From Fidelibacterota bacterium (lineage in GTDB: Bacteria > Fidelibacterota > Marinisomatia > Marinisomatales > SCKK01), in contig SCKK01000009.1 of assembly GCA_004124475.1 (NCBI GenBank), positions 1-64,000 on the forward strand: a stretch of 64,000 nucleotides of DNA, in the 5' to 3' direction. Below, piece by piece: positions 55,403-62,394 of this stretch; position 1 is the first letter of the stretch, and each line of letters opens with the position of its first letter. The notes beneath the pieces were generated by a model. The model worked only from the letters and a program-made list of their open reading frames with translations, was not told the DNA's origin and ran no database searches. The position numbers and the translations under genes were made by a program.

Positions 55403-55441
55403 AGTTACAGTGACTCATATGGAGAAACAACCAGAGAACCC
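55309..55441. repeat. 133-bp direct repeat, copy A (5' end of pyrF)
   Basis: Identical to 57765-57897 except for six single-base changes. Covers the first 31 codons of pyrF and 39 bp before it. Confidence 0.85.
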
Positions 55442-55593
55442 TGACAATTTTAGTAAGAAATTGGTTTAGCTTCATCAAAAAGTATTGATTTTTAAATTTT
55501 AGTTACTTATTATTCATACATAAGCATGAAAAATTAAATATACTAATAAGAACGCAGAGTAGGGTAATCTTTAGTAGAGAAATATACGGAATA

Positions 55594-57744
55594 TTGAATA
55601 AGTCTGGTTTTATACTGTTAACCACGGTAAGCTTCACTTTTTCAGCAGGAGCCCAGACTCAGTGGACCTTTATGGATGGACCCTATTTCGGGCGTGTTCG
55701 CGCGTTAACTATTGACTCTCAACATCCCGATACACTCTATGTAGGATTAGTAGATATGGGAGATGGTGGTCTGTTTAAAACGAATAACGGGGGTGAACAG
55801 TGGAACTATTTACCACCTTTTCAGAGTACCTATGCTATTGTAATCGATCCCCAGAACTCAGATAGAGTTTATGCAGGAATGTGGAGAAGTACAGACAGTG
55901 GCGTTAGTTGGGTAAATATGGAAGGTATAGGATCTGGAATAGGAATTAGATCATTTGCCGTTGATCCGATCAATACTAATTTTATCTACGCAGGTGGATC
56001 GGCTCAGGGAATCTGGAAGAGTATTGATTATGGTGAAAATTGGGAAGCAATCAATAATGGTATCCCCATTGAATCGATTCACGGTACAATCACATCGATT
56101 GCAATTAATCCTCTCAATTCCTCTACATTAATTATCGGCACCTATCGTGATGGTATGTATAAAAGTTACAATGGGGGTGAGAATTGGGACTATATTGGGT
56201 TTACCCGTGTCAAGGATGTTGTGTTTGACGGGAACGATACTACAATTGTTTATGCCGTAGAAGGAAGTTCGGGATCGATTTTAAAATCCATAGATAGTGG
56301 TGATAATTGGTTTTCTACAGGATTAAGTGGTATGGAAAAAATAAAAATTGATCCATCGAATTCCCAAATCCTTTATGCCGCAGGTTATGGTATTTACAAA
56401 AGCTCTAATGGTGGATCAAGTTGGTCAGATGTAGGAAATGGATTTTTCGGGTGGTCAAAATATATTTGGGCAATTGAAATAAATCCCAAAAATCCCAATG
56501 AGGTTTATATTGGCACAGAAGTAGGTGTTTATAAAAGTGAAGATGAAGCTAATCAATGGATACAAAGATTTAAAGGTTTGGGTAAAACCCTTAATTTTGA
56601 TTTTAGCATATCCGGAGGAGAATTTTACACTGCAGCAGGTTTTGGCGTGTTTCAATATACCAATGAAGAATGGATACATCGGGGTCTTTATTACCCAATT
56701 GAAGTTGAATATTCAAATGGATCATCCAACGTTTTATTTGCTACAACAGACACACAAATAATGCAAATTTTTTTTTATCGTAGTTTTAATAATGGATTAA
56801 CGTGGGAAAACACAGGATTATTTGGTATTGGTAGTTTACCTATTACAGTTTCTCCAAGTGATCCTAACACTGTGTATGTTGCCGGCTGGAGAAGTACGAA
56901 TCAGGGAGATACTTGGGAACAAATGTCTACCCAATTAGATTACGGTCCTATTGCAGTGCACCCGGAACAAAGTGAAACTTTATATATGGGAAGTTATAAC
57001 GGAGTGTACAAAAGTACTGATAGTGGAACTACCTGGGACACGTTAGCTTTCCTGAATAGTTCCAATCATAAAACAGTGACTGTGGATCCCTTAAATGGAG
57101 AGGTAGTCTATGTTGGCATTTATGATGAAGGAATATTCAAAAGCATAAATGGTGGCGTAGAATGGACACCTATTAATGCAGGCTTAACAAACTTCGAAAT
57201 TACAGCTTTAGGTATTCATCCTGTAAATGCTCAACATCTTTACGCAGGCACTTATGGAGGAGGTATTTTCCAAAGTAAAAACGGAGGGTTAGAATGGGCA
57301 GCGATTAATGAAGGACTTCCAAGCCTTCAGGTTACTGCATTAGCCGTAGACACGCATAAAGTTTACGTTGGCTTCAGTGAATGGGAAGGTATTTATCAGA
57401 GAGATTTTGTAATTTCTGTTCAATACCATCAAGAAAACGATCAACCTAACGCATTCGTTCTATTCCCTAATTATCCAAATCCATTTAATGCTCAAACGAC
57501 CCTTCAATTTCAAATCTCAAACCCAGGCCATATCACATTGAAAATCTATAACGTTTTAGGAGAAGAAATTATTACGATTGTGGATAAATATCTGAACGCC
57601 GGTTACTATACTGTCAATTGGGATGGGAAAGATAATAATTACAGTGTTGCTTCATCAGGAATGTACATATATAGTTTTACAGTAATTTCTATGGAAAATG
57701 ATATGAAGTTTCAGCAAACCAGGAAGATGGTATTTCTTCGCTAA
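55594..57744 (+). CDS. Secreted BNR/sortilin-like beta-propeller protein with type-IX-like sorting tail
   Basis: 716 residues from a TTG. Signal peptide about 1-20. Ten or more units of the type IWKSIDYGENWEAINNG / YKSTDSGTTWDTL are BNR/Asp-box repeats, as in sialidases and VPS10 propellers. The last 85 residues contain LFPNYPNPFNAQTTLQF and VLGEEI...GYYTVNWDGKDN...SSGMYIYSF, the T9SS type A sorting domain. It is likely exported and attached to the surface. It is the only plus-strand gene in this part, and lies between the two pyrF-derived repeats, so it looks like an inserted module. Confidence 0.8.
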   Translation: MNKSGFILLTTVSFTFSAGAQTQWTFMDGPYFGRVRALTIDSQHPDTLYVGLVDMGDGGLFKTNNGGEQWNYLPPFQSTYAIVIDPQNSDRVYAGMWRSTDSGVSWVNMEGIGSGIGIRSFAVDPINTNFIYAGGSAQGIWKSIDYGENWEAINNGIPIESIHGTITSIAINPLNSSTLIIGTYRDGMYKSYNGGENWDYIGFTRVKDVVFDGNDTTIVYAVEGSSGSILKSIDSGDNWFSTGLSGMEKIKIDPSNSQILYAAGYGIYKSSNGGSSWSDVGNGFFGWSKYIWAIEINPKNPNEVYIGTEVGVYKSEDEANQWIQRFKGLGKTLNFDFSISGGEFYTAAGFGVFQYTNEEWIHRGLYYPIEVEYSNGSSNVLFATTDTQIMQIFFYRSFNNGLTWENTGLFGIGSLPITVSPSDPNTVYVAGWRSTNQGDTWEQMSTQLDYGPIAVHPEQSETLYMGSYNGVYKSTDSGTTWDTLAFLNSSNHKTVTVDPLNGEVVYVGIYDEGIFKSINGGVEWTPINAGLTNFEITALGIHPVNAQHLYAGTYGGGIFQSKNGGLEWAAINEGLPSLQVTALAVDTHKVYVGFSEWEGIYQRDFVISVQYHQENDQPNAFVLFPNYPNPFNAQTTLQFQISNPGHITLKIYNVLGEEIITIVDKYLNAGYYTVNWDGKDNNYSVASSGMYIYSFTVISMENDMKFQQTRKMVFLR

Positions 57745-57764
57745 AAGATAGTTATACCAACTAA

Positions 57765-57897
57765 TTGCAGCATCAATATCCAATCCGACGCAAAGGAGGG
57801 AATTAGATGAATTCACGTGGTTTAATAGTATTTCTTTAAAAGAATTCAAGACCCGCAAAGTTACAGTGACTCTTATGGAGAAACAACCGGAGAACCC
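57765..57897. repeat. 133-bp direct repeat, copy B (truncated pyrF 5' end)
   Basis: A second copy of the pyrF beginning, in the same orientation, stopping after codon 31. Any translation would read into unrelated sequence. The junction with the GIY-YIG gene is 15 bp away. Confidence 0.85.
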
Positions 57898-57911
57898 CAC
57901 TAAGGACGGTA

Positions 57912-58244
57912 TTATCCATACCAAACTGTATACCCTTTTTTTCTCAACTCTTTTGCCAACCATGCCTCAATTTCTTCAGCATCTTTGCGAGTTGGAATGG
58001 GATTATACTTATCATATAGTTCAGGCTTTAGTGCAATTCCATATTCCTTGGCATACTTGTTACTTCTATACCCCTCCTTATGCTGCTCAAATCTAATCTC
58101 TGGTGGATAATAGCTTTGCCCAATATATACACATGGTTTATTGGACAGTCTTTGTGGATTAGCCTGACGAATCTTTCTAAACGATTTGACTTTTTTATCT
58201 AATTCAATTGCGTATACATAGTATTTCTTCTTCGCTCTGGCCAT
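57912..58244 (-). CDS. GIY-YIG nuclease domain protein
   Basis: 110 residues. YYVYAIELD and CVYIGQSYYPPEIRFEQHKEG fit the GIY-YIG fold (the paired Tyr strands, then the helix with Arg and the HKxG), and a C-terminal Glu in AEEIEAWLAKEL. Such single-domain nucleases cut DNA in repair or mobile elements. It is downstream of an attC-like site and so is probably the third cassette of an integron array. Its own attC seems lost at the junction with repeat B. Confidence 0.65.
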   Translation of the reverse strand: MARAKKKYYVYAIELDKKVKSFRKIRQANPQRLSNKPCVYIGQSYYPPEIRFEQHKEGYRSNKYAKEYGIALKPELYDKYNPIPTRKDAEEIEAWLAKELRKKGYTVWYG

Positions 58245-58302
58245 TTGCTTCTATATAATGACTTTCCCCAAAAATCACCCAAATATCAAATCAGGGTCCG
58301 CA

Positions 58303-58499
58303 ACCTAACCCACTGCCAGTGTTTGTGTTATATGCTCAAGATTTGTTATAAAGAATATAAATCCACTATGTCAATATCTTTGTCGGGACATTACTTGTTC
58401 TTTTGCTTCACCCACCACCAATAGACTCCTTTTAAAAACCCGGAAGATTGGTTTATTTACGCTGCTAGCGTTTGGCGTCCATAGCAGCGAGTGTTAGGT
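58303..58499 (-). other. Candidate integron attC site 1
   Basis: On the minus strand it starts ACCTAACACTCGCTGC and ends GCAGTGGGTTAGGT: the outer R boxes ACCTAAC/GTTAGGT pair fully and CTGC/GCAG pair after a mismatched spacer. Within the left arm is a second hairpin (CGCTGC..GCAGCG). It begins 7 bp after the stop codon of the cassette gene. The length (197 bp) is longer than usual attC, so confidence is moderate. Confidence 0.45.
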
Positions 58500-58505
58500 A
58501 GATCA

Positions 58506-59483
58506 TTATTCAACCATGTAGTGCTTATCATAGAGTTGTGTTATTTCTTCTTTGCTTATATCCCGAATATCTGATTTCTTCACTTCAATGTTCATGGTAA
58601 ATCCAAGTGTCCCTGTGGTATTTCGTAAATCAAATTCAAAATCCTCAAGATTTTCAGGCCATGCATATTGTGCTGTTTCGGGATCTTGATTATGATATAG
58701 CTTCAAGAAGGAAATTATGTTTGATAAACTTAAGCGTATTAAACCAATTTGATACCAAATATTCTTTGGAAGCCAATTAATAGTTTTTTCGTGAAGCCTA
58801 ATATTATGATTACTGTTTGTAGGAAACTCTTCAAAGAAATAAGTAGCTCCATATTCACTGCCGCCTAGTGATTTCATATCATTGGGTGTAGCTGGCTTTC
58901 CATGTGTCTTTTCAAGTCCAAATGATATAAAAACACCACCAGGTCTGGCTCGGTAACCATGCTTTATACTATTATAAATGTTTTCAAAATCCTTACTGCG
59001 ATACTCACTAGATAATCGTTGCCAAAAATCTGCGAAATGCCGTTTGATTTTATTGTTTTTTTCTTGATCCTCAAGCTCAAATTGGTGAATAGTGTTCGAT
59101 AATGATTCCCAATCGACATAAGACAACCTGAGTTTATTCCGGATTCTAGCACCTTTTGAGATATTGTCAATCAGAGAGTTAAGATCACTATTTCGATACT
59201 TAAATAACCACCCATAAATGCAATCTGGAGCTTGTAGGGTAGCTCCTAAAAGTGCAAAAAGACTCTCAGCAGCATGTGACAGGTATGAGCGCAATGCAAA
59301 GGAGATATATTGCTTTTGTTTCTTTGTTGTTTTTTCATCTTCTAAGTGATGATGCAACATGCTTGCTATAGTGTCGAAGTATAATGGGTCATATTCTGAA
59401 ATAAATTCTTCGTTCTTCTTCTTAATATTCCAATCCCAGAAGCAAAACGGTTTATTGTTGATCATAATAATAACGAATTGCAT
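58506..59483 (-). CDS. Cassette gene of unknown function
   Basis: 325 residues (possibly from the Met at position 7). Mostly helical; FALRSYLSHAAESLFALLGATLQAP and FENIYNSIKHGYRARPGG recall HEPN-like or abortive-infection proteins (the conserved helical K/N-x-x-K-H-G) but no HEPN RxxxxH motif was found. It has no signal peptide. It sits between two attC-like sites and starts 25 bp after the upstream one, as integron cassettes do. No function is claimed. Confidence 0.6.
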   Translation of the reverse strand: MQFVIIMINNKPFCFWDWNIKKKNEEFISEYDPLYFDTIASMLHHHLEDEKTTKKQKQYISFALRSYLSHAAESLFALLGATLQAPDCIYGWLFKYRNSDLNSLIDNISKGARIRNKLRLSYVDWESLSNTIHQFELEDQEKNNKIKRHFADFWQRLSSEYRSKDFENIYNSIKHGYRARPGGVFISFGLEKTHGKPATPNDMKSLGGSEYGATYFFEEFPTNSNHNIRLHEKTINWLPKNIWYQIGLIRLSLSNIISFLKLYHNQDPETAQYAWPENLEDFEFDLRNTTGTLGFTMNIEVKKSDIRDISKEEITQLYDKHYMVE

Positions 59484-59508
59484 TTTTTACTTATTTATTT
59501 TTAGGTCA

Positions 59509-59637
59509 ATCTAACGAAAATAACCTGCGTGAAACTTTCTACCACAGGACTTTCCCGATACAAATTTACGTTTGTTAAACCACAAAACCTGAAATTCACC
59601 GCAAAGCTTTTCACTTCAGGTTGATTTGGAGTTAGAT
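59509..59637 (-). other. Integron attC site 2 (129 bp)
   Basis: Read from the minus strand: ATCTAAC (R'') ... GTTAGAT (R'), exactly complementary. Next to the R boxes is a mismatched spacer, then AACCTG, GTGAAA and CTTT blocks that pair with only single unpaired bases between (left arm AACCTG-AA-GTGAAA-AG-CTTT; right arm AACCTG-C-GTGAAA-CTTT). Unpaired spacer plus extra bases is the hallmark of attC. It overlaps the last codons of the serine-protease cassette, and the next gene starts 25 bp further on. Confidence 0.75.
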
Positions 59638-60389
59638 ATAGTTTGATTATCAAATAGATTATAGTTCTTCTCAAACTCGTTAATCAAAAAACGAATATTT
59701 GTGCACTTTAGATAATTTGCATTATCCGATGCAGTTAGTATTGCAATTACCTTTGCATTTCCAGTATGCCATAATTTTTCTAATTCAAATCCGTGAACTT
59801 TAAAAATAAATGAGCCGCTTAGACCCCCAGATTCAGGAAGTTGACCAGAAGGATGAGTGGTTATTATTTCATTGATTTTTTTTGGATATGAGCAATAGAG
59901 GTATTTATCGTTACTTATTTTATCTTGATATAAAGTTGTTAGAATACTCAAAGGTTGTATTGTTCTTTTTTTAGGTTTTACTTCAACATACTCAGCTACT
60001 ACACCGCATAAATAAAAATCTTCCTTTTCAAATGGATAAATAGAAAAATCATTTATTACTTCAAAATCTTCGATAAGAAATGTGCTTTCACTGCAATATT
60101 GTGTTATTTCAATCAAAGCTAAATCAATTGCATTATTGGAATTCCATACATATTTCAAATCATTCTTAAATAATTTTTCTTTATTTACTGTCACTAATAC
60201 TGCCTCTTTTGAATCAAAGAATTTTTCGGCTACGTGTTTACAGGTAACTACATAGGACTTTCCATTTACATTAAGAAAGTTTCCCGTAGCCACAATTTCA
60301 TTTCTCAAGGATTTATAAAAAAACGCACAAATATTTTTACTATATCTTTCTTTAAGAATATTCTGAACTATAGCTGATAATTCATTCAC
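59616..60389 (-). CDS. Trypsin-like serine protease (cassette gene)
   Basis: 257 residues, GTG start, no signal peptide. The chymotrypsin-fold triad can be placed: H52 in VVTCKHVAE, D89 in NAIDLALIEI, S191 in SGGLSGSF. Cytoplasmic proteases of this kind occur in antiphage systems and other signalling modules, but a link here is not established. It lies between an attC R'-like box (60400-60406, 11 bp upstream) and attC 2, so it looks like the first visible cassette. Confidence 0.72.
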   Translation of the reverse strand: MNELSAIVQNILKERYSKNICAFFYKSLRNEIVATGNFLNVNGKSYVVTCKHVAEKFFDSKEAVLVTVNKEKLFKNDLKYVWNSNNAIDLALIEITQYCSESTFLIEDFEVINDFSIYPFEKEDFYLCGVVAEYVEVKPKKRTIQPLSILTTLYQDKISNDKYLYCSYPKKINEIITTHPSGQLPESGGLSGSFIFKVHGFELEKLWHTGNAKVIAILTASDNANYLKCTNIRFLINEFEKNYNLFDNQTISNSKST

Positions 60390-60399
60390 TTTTAACTAC

Positions 60400-60406
60400 A
60401 CCTAAC
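60400..60406 (-). other. attC R'-box (GTTAGGT), partner missing
   Basis: The minus strand reads CGTTAGGTGTAG just before the protease gene. A matching RYYYAAC box is not seen within 140 bp to the right, where an IS110 remnant lies instead. The attC may have been broken by that insertion. Confidence 0.4.
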
Positions 60407-60450
60407 GATATCTATGTTCCCCTTTGCTAGGAAGAGTAATTTATGATGAA

Positions 60451-60473
60451 AAACCTGATGGGGTATCAGGTTT
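60451..60473. terminator. Hairpin AAACCTGAT-N5-ATCAGGTTT
   Basis: A perfect nine-base stem followed by AATCCTTTT. It may be a terminator or a sub-terminal repeat of the IS110-family remnant just after it. Confidence 0.45.
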
Positions 60474-60499
60474 AATCCTTTTACCAACAAAGAGTAACT

Positions 60500-60604
60500 A
60501 TGATGAATAAACATATACAATCATTAATTGAAAAGCGTCAATTTATACAGGGGAAAATAATCATAGGGATCGATCCTGCCAAGGATAAACACCAGGCAAG
60601 GTAA
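60500..60604 (+). pseudogene. IS110/IS1111-family transposase remnant (N-terminus)
   Basis: ATG at 60500 or 60503, then KGKIIIGIDPAKDKHQAR and a stop. GIDPAKxKH is the N-terminal DEDD motif of IS110 transposases. Only 34 residues remain of about 320-400. IS1111-type members are known to insert in attC sites, which would explain the broken site nearby. Confidence 0.55.
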
Positions 60605-60710
60605 CCCCACTAATTTGTCTAACAAATTGGTTGCTTATTAACCACCCCACGTCTTATTCTAAACAGACAGTTTTCAGCAATTTTTCATCATTAACACACT
60701 GAAAGATACA

Positions 60711-61361
60711 TTGAACAAGACTAATAAGTTTAGAACCAAGCCGGAACAATTGACCTTAGAGATCGCTGAGACAACAAGGTCAAGAGTGATCGCATCCACA
60801 AATATGAACTTTTCTATTGAGTTGATTGAACGTGTAGGCGAAGAGGATATTTCCAAGCTTATTTTAATTTCCGAACACTTAGTTGAAGAATTCACGGAAT
60901 TAGTCAGGCTCAATAAATCTTCCATCAGGAAATATTTTAACTATCCCCAAACCCTACCCTTTGTAGCCCGCCATCATGGTGAAATCATTGGGTATATCAT
61001 TGGCGTCCCATTGGAGTATTTCTCCAACGATCCTTCTTTTCAATGTGATGAAAATATCGGAAAAAAGAACACCCTGTATACCTATGCCTTTGTTGTGATG
61101 AAAAAATATAAAGGGAATGGGTACGCCAAAACGTTAAAACGTGTTTTCTTGAGCTGGGCAAAGAAAAAGGGCTTTAATTATGTTACGGGTCATGTGAGAG
61201 AGGGTATTTCACAGAGGTTTTCCGGGGAAATAAGAATATTGAAACGCTTTGAAAATTGGCACGGTACCACCAATACATTCGAATACTACCGCCGGATACT
61301 AAACCCTGATGAAAGCAGTCAATTTAGTCAAATCAATCCTCCTTTTGTTGCAAAAGTGTAA
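60711..61361 (+). CDS. GNAT-family N-acetyltransferase
   Basis: 216 residues. GEIIGYIIGVPLEY (motif D/A strand), TYAFVVMKKYKGNGYAKTLKRVFL (acetyl-CoA loop with the R/K-x-x-G-x-G/A pattern) and FEYYRRIL near the end are GNAT features. The start is uncertain: TTG at 60711 or ATG at 60804 (Met 32), the latter removing a tail with no family match. Substrate not known. Confidence 0.7.
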   Translation: MNKTNKFRTKPEQLTLEIAETTRSRVIASTNMNFSIELIERVGEEDISKLILISEHLVEEFTELVRLNKSSIRKYFNYPQTLPFVARHHGEIIGYIIGVPLEYFSNDPSFQCDENIGKKNTLYTYAFVVMKKYKGNGYAKTLKRVFLSWAKKKGFNYVTGHVREGISQRFSGEIRILKRFENWHGTTNTFEYYRRILNPDESSQFSQINPPFVAKV

Positions 61362-61366
61362 AACTC

Positions 61367-61495
61367 AAATTGAGCGATTCTATCCATATAATCTATGATA
61401 ACATGTTAACTCAACGGGTTATTATAAAAACTAAAGATTATATGAAAAATGATGAGGACAAACTGGCAGTTTATCCTACAAGAATCGCTCAATTT
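61367..61495 (-). repeat. 129-bp repeat, copy 2
   Basis: Terminal pair AAATTGAGCGATTCT / AGAATCGCTCAATTT (15 bases, perfect). Aligns along its length in reverse with 12335-12463. It starts 6 bp after the GNAT stop codon and ends 20 bp before chorismate mutase. Confidence 0.6.
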
Positions 61496-61515
61496 AGTTA
61501 AAAGTCTTTTTAGTT

Positions 61516-61842
61516 ATGGAAAACCGCTTAAAGAAAATTCGACAAGAAATTGATAAAGTTGATGATGAATTAATAGCTCGTCTCACCCATCGTATGCAAC
61601 TTGCCAGAAAATTAGGAAAATTAAAAGCAGAAAATCACCTCCCAATTCATGATCCGGAAAGAGAAGAGTTTATTATAAACCGTCTCTCAAAAGCCGCTGG
61701 AGATTATCTGACAAAGGATCATTTAAGGAAAATCTATAAAACAATTTTCACAATTGCCCAAGATATTGAATACCAAGAAAGTAATGCTTCAGTTATAGGT
61801 GTAGAAAATAGTTCAAAAGACCCAAGACCCAAGACCCAATAA
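61516..61842 (+). CDS. aroQ: Chorismate mutase (AroQ class)
   Basis: 108 residues. The all-helical AroQ pattern is clear: RLKKIRQEIDKVDDELIARLTHRMQLARKLGKLK, then DPEREEFIINRL and the last helix. The Arg and Lys residues of the active site are in these positions. It converts chorismate to prephenate, for Phe and Tyr. The trp attenuator and trpE follow, so chorismate use for both branches is encoded together. Confidence 0.88.
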   Translation: MENRLKKIRQEIDKVDDELIARLTHRMQLARKLGKLKAENHLPIHDPEREEFIINRLSKAAGDYLTKDHLRKIYKTIFTIAQDIEYQESNASVIGVENSSKDPRPKTQ

Positions 61843-62099
61843 CCAATCCCGACCCCGACTCATCGGGGGGATGGTAATCAGTAAGTTCCCTGCTTGCCCG
61901 CCTGTACAACAAAGTCGGGCTGGCGTGACGCATTCAGGCAGGTGTTCTTTGGTTCTTGCTCCACAGGAGTCCCTTTGGGAGAGTTTGCCTGCCTGTCGGA
62001 AGACAGGGAACTTGGTTCTTCAAATATATCCCTGTCACAAAGGGGTTACCCAAGAAAAATGGTTGCAATAGGACAAAAGGAGACCTAAATTAAAAAGAC
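61843..62099. repeat. Intergenic low-complexity and palindromes
   Basis: AAGACCCAAGACCCAAGACCC direct repeats, the CCCGACCCCGACTCATCGGGG palindrome (61849-61868), and GGAGTCCCTTTGGGAG and CTGCCTGTCGGAAGACAGG units. No gene. The trp leader starts at the end. Confidence 0.5.
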
Positions 62100-62174
62100 A
62101 TGAGGAACGGTAACGAAAAATTCAACTGCTATTACTGGTGGTTTTTTTATGGAGGGTTGAGACGGCAACCATAA
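62100..62174 (+). CDS. trpL: trp leader peptide (24 residues) with an aromatic run
   Basis: ATG 62100-62102 to TAA 62172-62174. The peptide contains CYYWWFFYGG: two Tyr, two Trp, two Phe and one Tyr in a row. Tandem Trp codons (62136-62141) are followed by RNA segments that can form either an antiterminator or a terminator. AAAGGAG lies about 17 bases upstream of the ATG, longer than usual. Leader control of trpE by ribosome stalling is the expected role. Confidence 0.7.
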   Translation: MRNGNEKFNCYYWWFFYGGLRRQP

Positions 62175-62206
62175 GGTAAACCTATAATGTGAACGTCTCA
62201 AACCCC
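62154..62206 (+). promoter_or_regulatory. Antiterminator hairpin of the trp attenuator
   Basis: GGGTTGAGACG (62154-62164), inside the end of the leader frame, pairs with CGTCTCAAACCC (62194-62205) with one bulge. Its right arm shares AACCC with the terminator stem, so the two cannot form together. A ribosome at the leader stop codon would cover 62154-62164 and favour termination; one stalled at the Trp codons would leave it free. Confidence 0.65.
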
Positions 62207-62228
62207 GCAAATTTATGTGGGGTTTTTT
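62201..62228 (+). terminator. Rho-independent terminator of the trp attenuator
   Basis: AACCCCGC / GTGGGGTT stem (one G-T pair) with an AAATTTAT loop, followed by a run of T (62223-62228). Confidence 0.8.
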
Positions 62229-62394
62229 GTATCCTGATGTGATGAATAAGAAAACACAGCTGCGTCCCGATGCATTGGGAATTAAAAAGGCTGGGGCTAA
62301 GAGACTTGTGAGTGGTGACTGGTAACTGGTAGAATAGTGGAGTGCCTCGCCTGTTTACTACCCTGCCTCACGAATCACGTATCACGAATCACGC

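Noticed and set aside
57655-57963. 102-codon frame containing the pyrF N-terminus
   Set aside because: Chimera of the duplicated pyrF end with unrelated sequence; overlaps the propeller and GIY-YIG genes.
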